Below, piece after piece: positions 29,806 to 39,451 of a DNA stretch of 64,000 nt. Under the pieces are notes generated by a model. That model saw nothing but the letters and a program-made list of their open reading frames with translations, made no database searches and was not told the DNA's origin. This DNA is from an uncultured Pelagibacteraceae bacterium (GTDB lineage Bacteria; Pseudomonadota; Alphaproteobacteria; Pelagibacterales; Pelagibacteraceae), in contig CACLTL010000001.1 of assembly GCA_902609855.1 (NCBI GenBank), forward strand, positions 124,001-188,000, written 5' to 3'. Made by a program: the position numbers and the translations under genes. Each line of letters starts with the position of its first letter. Position 1 is the stretch's first letter.

Positions 29806-30672
29806 ATGTCAAATAAAGATTTACTAGACAACATCAAAAAATTGAGAGAAATGACAGGCGTTGGTTTTAAAGACTGTAAAGCAGCTTTAGACGAGTCGGA
29901 AGGGAGCATTGAGAAATCAGTTGAAATTTTAAGAAAAAAAGGAATAGCCAAAGCTTCAAAGAAAATGAGCAGAACTTCTTCAGAGGGTTTAGTATTAATT
30001 AAAGAGTCTGAAGGTAAAATTTCATTAATCGAAATTAATAGTGAAACTGATTTTGTTGCAAAGAATAAAGATTTTATAAATTTTTGCAAAGAAATCTCAG
30101 AAATTAATTTCAAATTAAAAGGAAATTTAGAAGAAATTAATAATTTTAAAATGTTAAATGGAACAAAAGTTAAAGATAACCTAGTAAGCTTAATATCAAA
30201 AATTGGAGAAAACATAACTATTAGAAGAGCTAAATTTTTTGATAATTCAAATGGTACAAATTTTTTCTATGTTCATTTAGGTTTAGAAAAGTATATTGGC
30301 AAGATAATATCAGTGGTAAAGTTAGGTGGAATATCAGATAATAATAGCAAAGATATAGGTAACAAAATTGCAATGCATGTAGCAGCATCAAGTCCACTAG
30401 CAATAGATAAAAATGATATAGATAAAAAAATAGTCGATAAGGAAATGGAAATAATAAAAGCAGAAATTATTAATTCAGGCAAGCCAGCTGAAATGGCTGA
30501 GAAAATTTCAAAAGGAAAAATATCCAAATTTTTGAACGATAATTCACTTTTAAATCAAATATGGATTATGGATCCTAAAAAAAAAGTTTCAGATATTTTG
30601 AAGGAGAATTCCACAAACAGTACCCTCAAAGTTATTGATTTTATAAGATTTAAAGTTGGAGAGGGCGTTTAA
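29806..30672 (+). CDS. tsf: Elongation factor Ts
   Basis: A 288-residue nucleotide exchange factor for EF-Tu. The N-terminal UBA-like domain (LREMTGVGFKDCKAALDES) and the core motif EINSETDFVAKN are intact, with the C-terminal dimer/coiled-coil region following. It lies 17 bases after rpsB, as in most bacteria. The usual next gene, pyrH, is absent here; frr follows after 3 bases. Confidence 0.97.
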   Translation: MSNKDLLDNIKKLREMTGVGFKDCKAALDESEGSIEKSVEILRKKGIAKASKKMSRTSSEGLVLIKESEGKISLIEINSETDFVAKNKDFINFCKEISEINFKLKGNLEEINNFKMLNGTKVKDNLVSLISKIGENITIRRAKFFDNSNGTNFFYVHLGLEKYIGKIISVVKLGGISDNNSKDIGNKIAMHVAASSPLAIDKNDIDKKIVDKEMEIIKAEIINSGKPAEMAEKISKGKISKFLNDNSLLNQIWIMDPKKKVSDILKENSTNSTLKVIDFIRFKVGEGV

Positions 30673-30675
30673 AAA

Positions 30676-31236
30676 GTGAGTAATGAATTTAATGAAAAAA
30701 GTTATTCATCTAAGATGGATAAAAGTATCCAGTCATTAAAAAAAGATATATCTACAATAAGAACTGGCAGAGCAAACACTAATATGCTCGATACAATAAA
30801 AGTTGATGTTTACGGTCAATCTATGCCAATAGAGCAGTTGGCAACCACAAGCGTTCCTGAAGCTAGATTAATTTCAATTCAAGTTTGGGATAAAGGCAAT
30901 GTATCTTTAATAGAAAGTGCAATTCAAAAATCTGAGTTAGGGATAAATCCTCAAATTGATGGACAAATAATAAGACTAAGAATTCCAGACTTAACAGAAG
31001 AGAGAAGAAAAGATTTGATAAAAGTCTTAAAAAATATGGGAGAGAAAAGCAAGATTTCAATAAGAAATATAAGAAGAGAGGCAAATGAAGAATTAAAAAA
31101 AAAATTGAAAGAAAAAGTAATTTCAGAGGATGATAGTAAAAATTCTGAAAAAAATATTCAAAAACTTACAGATACTAATATAGAGACAATTGAAAATATT
31201 ATTACTGAGAAAGAAAAAGAGATTATTCAGATATGA
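30676..31236 (+). CDS. frr: Ribosome recycling factor
   Basis: A 186-residue factor that, with EF-G, splits the ribosome after termination. The family motifs are visible: ISTIRTGRANTNMLD, QLATTSVPEARLISIQVWD, GLNPQIDG-like LGINPQIDG, IRLRIPDLTEERRKDLIK and RNIRREAN. It starts with GTG, 3 bases after tsf, and overlaps uppS by 4 bases. Its direct junction to tsf means pyrH has been lost or moved from this locus. Confidence 0.97.
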   Translation: MSNEFNEKSYSSKMDKSIQSLKKDISTIRTGRANTNMLDTIKVDVYGQSMPIEQLATTSVPEARLISIQVWDKGNVSLIESAIQKSELGINPQIDGQIIRLRIPDLTEERRKDLIKVLKNMGEKSKISIRNIRREANEELKKKLKEKVISEDDSKNSEKNIQKLTDTNIETIENIITEKEKEIIQI

Positions 31237-31901
31237 ATAAGCTCAATCATATTGCGTTCATTATGGACGGCAATGGGAGATGGGGTGATAAAAAGAAAAA
31301 AGGAAGAAATTTTGGACATCTTAAAGGTGTTGAGACAGTAAAAAAAATTGTTAAAGCTTCAATAAAATTTAATGTTCCAATTGTAACATTTTATGTTTTT
31401 TCATCTGAAAATTGGAAAAGACCTAAAAAAGAAAGAAATTATTTATTTAAGCTTATCGAAAATTATTTTTTAAAGGAAATAAATACTGTTATTAAAGAAG
31501 GAATTAAGATCAATATATTTGGTGACATAAAAAAATTTTCGCCAAGCTTAAGAAATTCACTGAAAAGAGCAATCAAACTTACATCAAAAAATAAAAGGAT
31601 AATTGTAAATTTGGCTATTAATTATGGCTCAAAAGATGAGATAATAAAAGCTATAAAAAAAATTAAAAATAAAATTTCTATAAAAGAAATTGATAAAAAC
31701 CTTTTTACAAAAGGCATACCCAACCCAGACATTTTAGTTAGAACGGGAGGGTATCAAAGGTTGAGCAATTTTTTATTATGGCAATTAGCATACGCAGAGC
31801 TATTTTTTTTTAAAAAGATGTGGCCAGAGTTTAATTCAAAAGATTTGGCTAAAGTAATATATAATTATAAAAAAATTAAAAGAAATTACGGAAATATATG
31901 A
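31233..31901 (+). CDS. uppS: Undecaprenyl diphosphate synthase (isoprenyl transferase)
   Basis: A 222-residue cis-prenyltransferase that makes the lipid carrier for peptidoglycan and surface polysaccharides. The IPP/FPP site FIMDGNGRWG with the catalytic aspartate, TFYVFSSENWKRPKKE, and the C-terminal PDILVRTGGYQRLSNFLLWQLAYAE signature are all present. It overlaps frr and cdsA by 4 bases each. Gene order frr-uppS-cdsA-dxr is a common proteobacterial arrangement. Confidence 0.96.
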   Translation: MNKLNHIAFIMDGNGRWGDKKKKGRNFGHLKGVETVKKIVKASIKFNVPIVTFYVFSSENWKRPKKERNYLFKLIENYFLKEINTVIKEGIKINIFGDIKKFSPSLRNSLKRAIKLTSKNKRIIVNLAINYGSKDEIIKAIKKIKNKISIKEIDKNLFTKGIPNPDILVRTGGYQRLSNFLLWQLAYAELFFFKKMWPEFNSKDLAKVIYNYKKIKRNYGNI

Positions 31902-32548
31902 TTTCAAAGAATTTCAAATATAGAATTTTTACCTCTATATTATTATTTTTATTATTATACTTATTTTTTAAATTTGATTTTATCTTAATATATTTTTTAA
32001 TTATCTTTGGCGTTTTATCAATTATAGAGTTTTCAAGTCTAACAAAAAAAATACCAATAAAAAAAATAAATTTTCTTATGATAAATATATTTTTTTCCAT
32101 ATATATTTTCATATTTTGTTTAACTTTCTTTTTTTTATCAGCGTCATTTGGTTCAAAAATTATACTTTTTATAACTCTTTTGGGATGTATCGCTTCAGAC
32201 ATTGGAGGATTTATTTTTGGAAAAATATTTGGAGGTCCAAAATTAACTAGAATAAGTCCTAATAAAACTTTTTCAGGAGCTATTGGTTCAATTGTTTTAA
32301 CTAACATTTTAATATTATTTTTATTTTATTATTTTTTGAACATTTTTGGCAAAGAAGTAATAATATTTTCATTAATGACTTCAATTTTTTGTCAAATTGG
32401 AGATTTATTTTTTTCTTACTTAAAAAGAAAAGCTAAGCAGAAAGATACAGGCAGCATATTTCCTGGTCACGGCGGTATTCTTGATCGATTAGACGGTATT
32501 CTTTTAGGAGTGCCGGCTGGCCTGTTAACTTTAACGATATTATACTAA
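31898..32548 (+). CDS. cdsA: Phosphatidate cytidylyltransferase
   Basis: A 216-residue membrane enzyme that makes CDP-diacylglycerol for phospholipid synthesis. About six hydrophobic helices precede the C-terminal family signature LKRKAKQKDTGSIFPGHGG followed by ILDRLDGILLG. It is shorter than E. coli CdsA at the N-terminus but keeps the catalytic region. dxr starts at the base after its stop. The extreme phenylalanine and isoleucine content follows the AT bias. Confidence 0.93.
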   Translation: MISKNFKYRIFTSILLFLLLYLFFKFDFILIYFLIIFGVLSIIEFSSLTKKIPIKKINFLMINIFFSIYIFIFCLTFFFLSASFGSKIILFITLLGCIASDIGGFIFGKIFGGPKLTRISPNKTFSGAIGSIVLTNILILFLFYYFLNIFGKEVIIFSLMTSIFCQIGDLFFSYLKRKAKQKDTGSIFPGHGGILDRLDGILLGVPAGLLTLTILY

Positions 32549-33712
32549 ATGAAAAAAAAAATTTCAATTTTAGGATCAACAGGTTCAATAGGTATTTCAA
32601 CTCTTAAAATTCTAGATAAAAAAAAAAATTTTTTTAGCCCATATCTTTTTTCTGCGAATAAAAATTATAATTTAATTTGCAGTCAAATTAAAAAATATAA
32701 ACCAAATTTTTTTTTAGTTAATGATAAAAAAGTGTTTGAGAAGATTAAAAAAAAATTCAAGTTTAGTAAAACTAAAATAATAAACATTCTTGACCCAAAA
32801 AAAATCAAAAAAAAATCAGATATTAGTGTTCTAGCAGTTCCAGGGATAGCTGGTCTGTTTCCTACTATTTTTATGATAAAAAAAAGTAAAAAATTACTTT
32901 TAGCAAATAAAGAGTCAATTATATGCGGTTGGAATTTGATTAATAATTTATCTTTTAAACATAAAACAAAGATTATTCCTATAGACTCAGAACATTTTTC
33001 AATATTTAATCTTCTTAAAAATATCCGACTGAGTGAAATAAAAAAAGTTTATCTCACAGCATCTGGCGGTCCATTTTTAAATTATAAAGTAAATCAATTA
33101 AAAAAAATCAAACCTCAAGATGCATTGCGTCATCCTAAATGGAAAATGGGAAAAAAGATTACAATAGATTCATCTACTTTAATGAATAAAATTTTAGAGT
33201 ACATAGAAGCTCAAAAATTATTTAAATTGAAAAAAAATAAGTTGGATATCCTAATTCATCCTGAGTCTTTAGTTCATGCAATAGTAAAATTTAATAACGG
33301 TCTTGTAAAATTCATTTACCATGATACTTCAATGATAATACCTATAGCTAATGCTTTACTCGAAAAAAATACTCATATTGACTCGTTTATTAAGGATAAA
33401 AATAAAATTGAAAATTTAACTTTTTTAACTCCAAATAAGAAAAATTTCCCAGTAATTAACCTCCTAAATAAAGTTAATGAATTTCCCTCATCATCAATTA
33501 TAGTTAATGCATCTAATGAGCTATTAGTCGACTATTTTTTGAGAAAAAAAGTGCCCTTTTTGGGCATACCTATTATTATTGATGAGATTCTAAGAGATAG
33601 AAATTATAAAAAATATGCTATAAGAAAGCCCAAAGATTTAAAACAAATCATCAAAATTAACTCTTGGGCTAAACAAAAAACTTTAGAAAAAATAAAACGT
33701 AAATATGGTTAA
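32549..33712 (+). CDS. dxr: 1-deoxy-D-xylulose 5-phosphate reductoisomerase
   Basis: A 387-residue enzyme of the MEP isoprenoid pathway, making MEP with NADPH. Seen: NADPH motif LGSTGSIGISTL near residue 9, LLANKESII, the metal/substrate region PIDSEHFSIF, TASGGPFL, and the KMGKKITIDSSTLMNKILEYIEA signature. ispDF, later in the window, supplies the next steps. The end overlaps bamA by 8 bases; the intramembrane protease gene rseP usually found here is missing. Confidence 0.96.
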   Translation: MKKKISILGSTGSIGISTLKILDKKKNFFSPYLFSANKNYNLICSQIKKYKPNFFLVNDKKVFEKIKKKFKFSKTKIINILDPKKIKKKSDISVLAVPGIAGLFPTIFMIKKSKKLLLANKESIICGWNLINNLSFKHKTKIIPIDSEHFSIFNLLKNIRLSEIKKVYLTASGGPFLNYKVNQLKKIKPQDALRHPKWKMGKKITIDSSTLMNKILEYIEAQKLFKLKKNKLDILIHPESLVHAIVKFNNGLVKFIYHDTSMIIPIANALLEKNTHIDSFIKDKNKIENLTFLTPNKKNFPVINLLNKVNEFPSSSIIVNASNELLVDYFLRKKVPFLGIPIIIDEILRDRNYKKYAIRKPKDLKQIIKINSWAKQKTLEKIKRKYG

Positions 33713-35939
33713 ATTATTAAAATTTTTATTTACAATTTTTGTGTTCACATTGCCACTAAAAGCAGAGAATATAAACAATGTAATTATTAATGGAAATAAA
33801 AGAGTTTCTGATGAAACAGTTAAAATCTATGGTGAAATTAACACTATAAAAACTTATTCGCAAAAGAATGCTAACAAGATTTTAAAAAATCTTTATGAGA
33901 CAGATTTTTTTGAAAATGTAGAAATTTCATTTGAAAATAAAACTTTAATTATAAATTTAAAAGAGTATCCAACTATCAATCAATTAATTATAGTTGGAGA
34001 AAGTACAAAAAAATTTCAAGATGAAATTAAAAAAGTAATTAACTCAAAAGAAAAGAGATCTCTCAATAGATCATTGCTAGTTAAAGACGTTAATATGATT
34101 AAGAGTCTCTACTCATCTTTAGGATATAATTTTGTAAAAGTTGAAACTAAATTAAAAAAAATAGATGATGACAATTTTGACCTTTTATTTGAAATAGAAA
34201 GAGGAGAGAAAACTAAAATTTCATCTATATCATTTATCGGTAATGATAATGTAAGGAGCAAAAGATTAAAAAATATTATTGCAAGTGAGGAAAATAAATT
34301 TTGGAAAGTAATTTCTAGGAATACCGTGTTAAGTGAAAATCTGATTAGTCTTGATACAAGGTTATTAACTAATTATTATAAATCAATTGGGTACTATGAT
34401 ATAAAAATTAATTCAAATTTTGCCCAAATTATCGATGTTGAAAATGCTAAACTTATTTATACAATTGATGAGGGTAAAAGATTCTATTTAGGAAAAATAT
34501 CAACTAATTTAGACTCCGTATTTGATAAAAAGATTTTTTTTCCATTAAATAAAACTTTCAAAAAATATGCCGGTGAATATTACTCTCCATTTAAAATAAA
34601 AGAAATTTTAGAGGAAATAGACTTAATAATATCAAATAATAATTTGCAATTTGTTGAACATAACGTTCAAGAGCAAATTAGAGATGACTCTATAGATTTA
34701 ACTTTTAATATATTTGAAGGAAAGAAAGAACTTGTTAAAAGAATAAATATAAAGGGAAATACTGTTACAAATGAAGACGTAATAAGAGGTGAATTATTAG
34801 TCGATGAGGGCGATCCTTTGACGATGATAAATCTAAAAAAGTCAATTGCAAAGATTAAATCAAGAAATATTTTCAAAGACGTAAAATACGAAATAACTGA
34901 CAGTGATGAAAAAAGTTTAAAAATAATTGACATTGAAGTTGAAGAAAGACCAACTGGTGAAATTAGTGCTGGAGCAGGTGTAGGCACATCTGGTGGTGCA
35001 ATTGCAATGGGTATAAAAGAAAATAATTGGATGGGGACTGGAAAATCATTAGAATTTAAAATGGATTTAGATGAAGAGTCGTTATCGGGTGTGCTTAGTA
35101 TGAATAATCCCAATTATGATAATTTAGGAAATTCTTTAAATTATTTTATAAGAAGTGAAGGAAATGATAAACCAGACCAAGGCTACGAGAACACAGTTGT
35201 ATCTGCAGGAATTGGAACTTCATTCGAACAATACAAAAATATAATAGCATCACTAGGAACAAGTTTTACATATGATGATTTACGAACTGTAGATACCGCA
35301 TCTGAAACATTAAAAAAACAAAGTGGGGAATTTAATGAATTAGCTTTAAACTATGGTTTTAAACTCGATAATAGGAATAGAGCATTTATGCCAACAAGTG
35401 GAGCGATAACTTCATTCGCACAAGAAGCACCAATCTATGCAGATAAATCATATTTGAAAAATAATTTCGCTCACAGTTCATATAAATCCTTAAGTGAAGA
35501 TATAATTGGTGCAGGAAAATTTTATATTTCAACGATTAATGGTTTTGGTGATGACAATGATGTGAGATTAAGTAAAAGAAGATATTTATCAACTTCAAGG
35601 TTAAGAGGTTTTGAAAAAGGAAAAGTTGGTCCAGTAGATGGAAATGAGCACGTGGGCGGTAATTATGCAGCTTCTTTAAATCTCGAGGCAAGTTTACCAA
35701 ATTTACTACCTGAAAATACCAACACAGATTTTGGGTTTTTTCTTGATGTAGGAAACGTTTGGGGAGTAGACTATGATAGCAATATTGATGACAGTAATAA
35801 AATTAGATCTTCCACAGGAGTGGCATTAAATTGGATGTCTCCTTTAGGACCAATGTCTTTTGTTTTATCTCAGAATCTTTCTAAAGCAAATACGGATGAG
35901 ACAGAGAGTTTTAGGTTTAATTTAGGCACAACATTTTAA
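33705..35939 (+). CDS. bamA: Outer membrane protein assembly factor BamA
   Basis: A 744-residue outer-membrane protein that folds and inserts beta-barrel proteins. A signal peptide of about 20 residues ends near LPLKA. Five POTRA domains span about 21-420, seen as repeated beta-alpha-alpha-beta-beta patterns with (V/I)xxIxIxGN motifs such as ISSISFIGNDNVR and VKRINIKGNTVTNEDV. The C-terminal barrel contains RLRGFEKGKVGP, the lid-loop (V/I)RGF-like motif, and ends in an aromatic residue, LGTTF. It is followed by skp after 5 bases. Confidence 0.95.
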   Translation: MVKLLKFLFTIFVFTLPLKAENINNVIINGNKRVSDETVKIYGEINTIKTYSQKNANKILKNLYETDFFENVEISFENKTLIINLKEYPTINQLIIVGESTKKFQDEIKKVINSKEKRSLNRSLLVKDVNMIKSLYSSLGYNFVKVETKLKKIDDDNFDLLFEIERGEKTKISSISFIGNDNVRSKRLKNIIASEENKFWKVISRNTVLSENLISLDTRLLTNYYKSIGYYDIKINSNFAQIIDVENAKLIYTIDEGKRFYLGKISTNLDSVFDKKIFFPLNKTFKKYAGEYYSPFKIKEILEEIDLIISNNNLQFVEHNVQEQIRDDSIDLTFNIFEGKKELVKRINIKGNTVTNEDVIRGELLVDEGDPLTMINLKKSIAKIKSRNIFKDVKYEITDSDEKSLKIIDIEVEERPTGEISAGAGVGTSGGAIAMGIKENNWMGTGKSLEFKMDLDEESLSGVLSMNNPNYDNLGNSLNYFIRSEGNDKPDQGYENTVVSAGIGTSFEQYKNIIASLGTSFTYDDLRTVDTASETLKKQSGEFNELALNYGFKLDNRNRAFMPTSGAITSFAQEAPIYADKSYLKNNFAHSSYKSLSEDIIGAGKFYISTINGFGDDNDVRLSKRRYLSTSRLRGFEKGKVGPVDGNEHVGGNYAASLNLEASLPNLLPENTNTDFGFFLDVGNVWGVDYDSNIDDSNKIRSSTGVALNWMSPLGPMSFVLSQNLSKANTDETESFRFNLGTTF

Positions 35940-35944
35940 TATTT

Positions 35945-36466
35945 ATGAAATTTTTATATAATACGGTTGTAGTCTTATTTATTGTAATAATAAGTCAACA
36001 ACCTCTAAAAGCTGATACATTTTTTTTAGACTTTAAATTAATTTTAAATGAAAGTGATGCTGGAAAAAAAGCAAACCAGGCTTTAAAAAAACAATTAGAT
36101 CAAGGAATAAAGAAACTTAAGGATAGAGAAAAGCAGTTACAGAAAGAGGAAAAAGATATTATTCAAAAGAAAAAACTTTTATCTCCAGAGGAATACAAAA
36201 AGAATATTACTACATTAAGATCAAAAGTAACAAGTTTACAGAAAGAAAGAAATTCAATACTTGACTCAATTTCTAAGAAAAGAAGAAGCGCAAGAAAACA
36301 ACTCTTAGATGCATTAAATCCAATAGTAAAAAACTACATGGCTGAAAAAAATATCAAGATAGTTTTAGATAAAAAAAGTATTTTATTGGGCAACGAAAAT
36401 TTAGATATTACAAAAGATATTATGGCTTTACTCAATAAAAATTTGAAATCTATTAAATTAAATTAA
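35945..36466 (+). CDS. skp: Periplasmic chaperone Skp/OmpH-like
   Basis: A 173-residue exported protein. A signal peptide covers about residues 1-23 (ending near PLKA), then FLDFKLILNESDAGKKA and a long charged coiled coil (about 40-125) as in Skp, which holds unfolded outer-membrane proteins in its tentacles, followed by IKIVLDKKSILLG near the C-terminus. Position between bamA and lpxD is the usual one. Sequence conservation outside the ends is low in this family, so the call rests partly on context. Confidence 0.88.
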   Translation: MKFLYNTVVVLFIVIISQQPLKADTFFLDFKLILNESDAGKKANQALKKQLDQGIKKLKDREKQLQKEEKDIIQKKKLLSPEEYKKNITTLRSKVTSLQKERNSILDSISKKRRSARKQLLDALNPIVKNYMAEKNIKIVLDKKSILLGNENLDITKDIMALLNKNLKSIKLN

Positions 36467-37435
36467 ATGAGTTCAAATATTTTTTTTAAAAAAAAAAATA
36501 TTAGATTAGATAAAATATTTCCTAAAATAAAATTTAGAGATAACTTTATTGTTAAATCCATCCAACCATTGCATACAGCTGGTAATAAAGATATAACTTT
36601 TTTTGACTCTATAAAATATAAGAAAAATATTAAACACTCCAAAAATTGCGTTTGTATAACATCTGAAAAACTAAAAGATTTTTTACCAAAAAATTATATC
36701 ATTATTGTTGTTAAAAACGTTTTATTGGAATTAGCTCGAGTAACAAAGTTAATATATCCAAATTCAGATGTAGATTACCCAGATTTATTTATTAAAGAGT
36801 CAAAAAAAATGAAATTTAATAAGGTTAAATTTGGTAACAATGTTTTAATTGGGAAAAACGTGAAAATAGGTACAAATTCACTTATTGGTTCAAATACAAT
36901 TATTGAAAGCAATGTTTATATTGGAAAAAATTGTGTAATAGGATCAAATAATGTAATTAAAAATTCAATTATTGGAAATGAAGTAATGATACAAGATGGT
37001 TGTAAGATTGGACAAAAGGGTTTTGGATTTATACCCATAAAAGGAAAAAATATTAAATTTCCTCATATTGGAAAAGTTGTAATAAAAGATTTTGTAGAAA
37101 TAGCATCAGGCTGCACTATTGATAGAGGCTCAATAGATGATACAATTATTGGACAAAATACTTATTTAGATAATCAAGTACATATTGCTCATAATGTAAA
37201 AATTGGATCAAATTGTATGATAGCAGGACAAGTAGGCTTTGCAGGAAGTTCTATCATTGGTAATAATGTTTCTATTGGAGGTCAAGCAGGAATCTCTGGA
37301 CATCTTAAAATTGGCAATAATGTTAAAATCGGTGGGGGCAGTGGAGTAGTCAAAGATATAAAGGATAATCAAGTTGTAATGGGATACCCAGCTATTCCAT
37401 TAAGAAACTTTTTAAAGAAAAATAAAGATGATTAA
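36467..37435 (+). CDS. lpxD: UDP-3-O-acylglucosamine N-acyltransferase
   Basis: A 322-residue enzyme adding the second acyl chain in lipid A synthesis. The N-terminal UDP-binding domain (about 1-100) is followed by a left-handed beta-helix of hexapeptide repeats such as [18 protein letters not shown], then the conserved [15 protein letters not shown] and the catalytic-region HIAHNVKIG. The overlap with fabZ is 8 bases. It starts immediately after skp. Confidence 0.95.
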   Translation: MSSNIFFKKKNIRLDKIFPKIKFRDNFIVKSIQPLHTAGNKDITFFDSIKYKKNIKHSKNCVCITSEKLKDFLPKNYIIIVVKNVLLELARVTKLIYPNSDVDYPDLFIKESKKMKFNKVKFGNNVLIGKNVKIGTNSLIGSNTIIESNVYIGKNCVIGSNNVIKNSIIGNEVMIQDGCKIGQKGFGFIPIKGKNIKFPHIGKVVIKDFVEIASGCTIDRGSIDDTIIGQNTYLDNQVHIAHNVKIGSNCMIAGQVGFAGSSIIGNNVSIGGQAGISGHLKIGNNVKIGGGSGVVKDIKDNQVVMGYPAIPLRNFLKKNKDD

Positions 37436-37883
37436 AATTGAATTAAATAAAAAAGACATTGAAAATTTATTACCTCATCGAGAACCAATGCTTTTGATTG
37501 ACAAGTTAACTAATATAGTGCCTCTGAAATCAGCTACAGCAATTATGTACGTAAAAAAAAGTGGATTTTATGTTCAAGGACATTTTCCTGGTCAACCAGT
37601 AATGCCTGGAGTTTTAATAGTTGAAGCTTTTGGTCAAGCTGCTGCAGCTTTAACAGCGCATGGTATTGATCCAAAAGAATATGCAAATAAATTAGTTTAT
37701 TTAATGGGCGTTGACAAAGCTAGATTTAGAAATCCCGTAATACCTAATTGTGAACTACATCTTGAAATAGAAGCGATCAGGTCTCATGGAAGGGTTTGGA
37801 AATATAAAGGAACGGCAAAAGTTGACGGCAACAGAATGGCAGATGCTGAGTGGTCAGCAACAATAGTAGACAGAAAAGAATGA
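37428..37883 (+). CDS. fabZ: 3-hydroxyacyl-[acyl-carrier-protein] dehydratase FabZ
   Basis: A 151-residue hot-dog-fold dehydratase of fatty acid synthesis. The motif [13 protein letters not shown] near residue 14 and the active-site histidine in [20 protein letters not shown] are present, with the glutamate of the same segment. It sits between lpxD and lpxA as in most Proteobacteria, linking the 3-hydroxyacyl-ACP pool to lipid A. Its stop overlaps the lpxA start (ATGA). Confidence 0.97.
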   Translation: MIKIELNKKDIENLLPHREPMLLIDKLTNIVPLKSATAIMYVKKSGFYVQGHFPGQPVMPGVLIVEAFGQAAAALTAHGIDPKEYANKLVYLMGVDKARFRNPVIPNCELHLEIEAIRSHGRVWKYKGTAKVDGNRMADAEWSATIVDRKE

Positions 37884-38659
37884 TACATAATTCAAGTGTA
37901 ATTGATAAAAAAGCCAAAGTGTCTAAAACAGTTAAAATTGGTCCGTTTTGTTATGTTGGACCTGAAGTAGAATTGTGTGATAATGTTGAATTAGTCTCAA
38001 ATGTACATATTGAAGGTAATACAAAAATAGGAAAAGGAACAAAAATATTTCCATTTGCGAGCATTGGTACTCAACCTCAAGATCTTAAATTTAAAAATGA
38101 AAAAAATAGTTTAATAATAGGTGAGCAAAATATTATTCGAGAGTATGTAACTATAAATCCAGGCACAGAGGGTGGCGGTTCTAAAACAGAAATTGGGAAT
38201 AATTGCTTATTTATGATTTCTTCTCATATTGCTCATGATTGCAAAATAGGAAACAATGTTATAATTGCAAATAATGTTCCTCTTGGAGGTCACGTTACGA
38301 TTGAGGACTCCGTAGTAATTGGAGGCAACTCTGCTGTTCAACAGTTTACAAGAATTGGAAGACTAGCAATGATTGGAGGAATGACAGGAGTGCTTAAGGA
38401 TGTAACACCTTTTGGTTTATCAATTGGAAACAGAAACTATCTTCAAGGTATAAATCTAATTGGTTTACGTAGGAAAAAATATGACAATAAAAAAATAATG
38501 GGATTAGATAAGGCTTACAAGGAAATTTTCTCATCTAAAAATCTACACGAAAATTTAAGTAAAATTAATGGCGACTATAAAGACAATGAGCTCGTCTCAG
38601 AAGTCATAAGATTTATTGAGAAAGATAAAAAAAGACCTATTTGCTCACCACAAAATTAA
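37880..38659 (+). CDS. lpxA: Acyl-[ACP]--UDP-N-acetylglucosamine O-acyltransferase
   Basis: The enzyme for the first acylation step of lipid A synthesis, about 259 residues from ATG 37880. I prefer this ATG, which overlaps the fabZ stop, over a GTG at 37850, because LpxA normally begins near [14 protein letters not shown] left-handed beta-helix of hexapeptide repeats, IGTQPQDLKF, and the catalytic histidine region SHIAHDCKIG are visible, then a C-terminal helical domain. The product passes to LpxC and LpxD; lpxC is not in this window. Confidence 0.96.
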   Translation: MIHNSSVIDKKAKVSKTVKIGPFCYVGPEVELCDNVELVSNVHIEGNTKIGKGTKIFPFASIGTQPQDLKFKNEKNSLIIGEQNIIREYVTINPGTEGGGSKTEIGNNCLFMISSHIAHDCKIGNNVIIANNVPLGGHVTIEDSVVIGGNSAVQQFTRIGRLAMIGGMTGVLKDVTPFGLSIGNRNYLQGINLIGLRRKKYDNKKIMGLDKAYKEIFSSKNLHENLSKINGDYKDNELVSEVIRFIEKDKKRPICSPQN

Positions 38660-38662
38660 ATT

Positions 38663-39451
38663 ATGATTGGTCTAATTTTTGGAGAAACTGATTTTCCAAA
38701 GTATATATATAGAAAAATAAAAGATAAAAAAAAATATACAATAATTGATTTAACTAGTAAAAATTTTTTTAAAAAAGATAAAAACTCCCATAAAGTCTCA
38801 ATTGGTCAATTTGGAAAGATAATATCTATTTTAAAAGGTAAAAATTGTAAAAAAGTTTTGTTTGCTGGAAAAGTTAATAAACCTAAGTTTTCAAAACTTA
38901 AATTAGATTTTAAAGGAGTTTATTATATATCTAAGATTATAAAAAAATCAAAAATCGGCGATGCAGCAATTTTACAAGAAATAATTAAAATTTTTAAAAG
39001 AGAAGGTATAAAAACGATAAGTTCGACTTTTTTTACCCCAGAACTTAATCTTTCAAGAGGGAATTATACAAAATATAAGCCAGATAATGATGATAAAAGG
39101 AATATTAAAAATGCAATTAAGTTTTTAAATAAATCAAAACCTTATAGTTATATTCAAGCTGCTGTTGGAAGAGATAATTCAGTGATTTTAGAGAAGCGAA
39201 AAGGCACTCAAGATATGCTTAGACAAATAAAAAAAAATAAAAACAAAAGCAATGGCGTTTTAGTTAAATTTCCTAAAAAAAAACAAGACAAGAGATTAGA
39301 TCTACCTACAATTGGCTTAAATACTTTAAAACAATGTAACTTAGCTGGTTTAAAAGGAATAGTTTTAAAACATAAAAATAATATTTTCTTAGACAAGATT
39401 AAATCAATTAAATTTGCAAACAAAAATAAGATGTTTATTTTAGTAAAATGA
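38663..39451 (+). CDS. lpxI: UDP-2,3-diacylglucosamine pyrophosphatase LpxI
   Basis: A 262-residue protein of the LpxI (DUF1009) family, which hydrolyses UDP-2,3-diacylglucosamine in bacteria lacking LpxH. Seen: GLIFGETDFPKYI at the start, FAGKVNKPKFSKLKLD, the acidic/catalytic part GDAAILQEI, VGRDNSVILEKRKGTQDM, and PTIGLNTLKQCNLAGLKGI. Position between lpxA and lpxB fits. The stop overlaps the start of the sugar dehydrogenase gene, which here separates it from lpxB. Confidence 0.92.
   Translation: MIGLIFGETDFPKYIYRKIKDKKKYTIIDLTSKNFFKKDKNSHKVSIGQFGKIISILKGKNCKKVLFAGKVNKPKFSKLKLDFKGVYYISKIIKKSKIGDAAILQEIIKIFKREGIKTISSTFFTPELNLSRGNYTKYKPDNDDKRNIKNAIKFLNKSKPYSYIQAAVGRDNSVILEKRKGTQDMLRQIKKNKNKSNGVLVKFPKKKQDKRLDLPTIGLNTLKQCNLAGLKGIVLKHKNNIFLDKIKSIKFANKNKMFILVK

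Noticed and set aside
34667-35113. 148-codon minus-strand frame opposite bamA
   Set aside because: Serine/isoleucine-rich shadow of POTRA and barrel codons, no motif.
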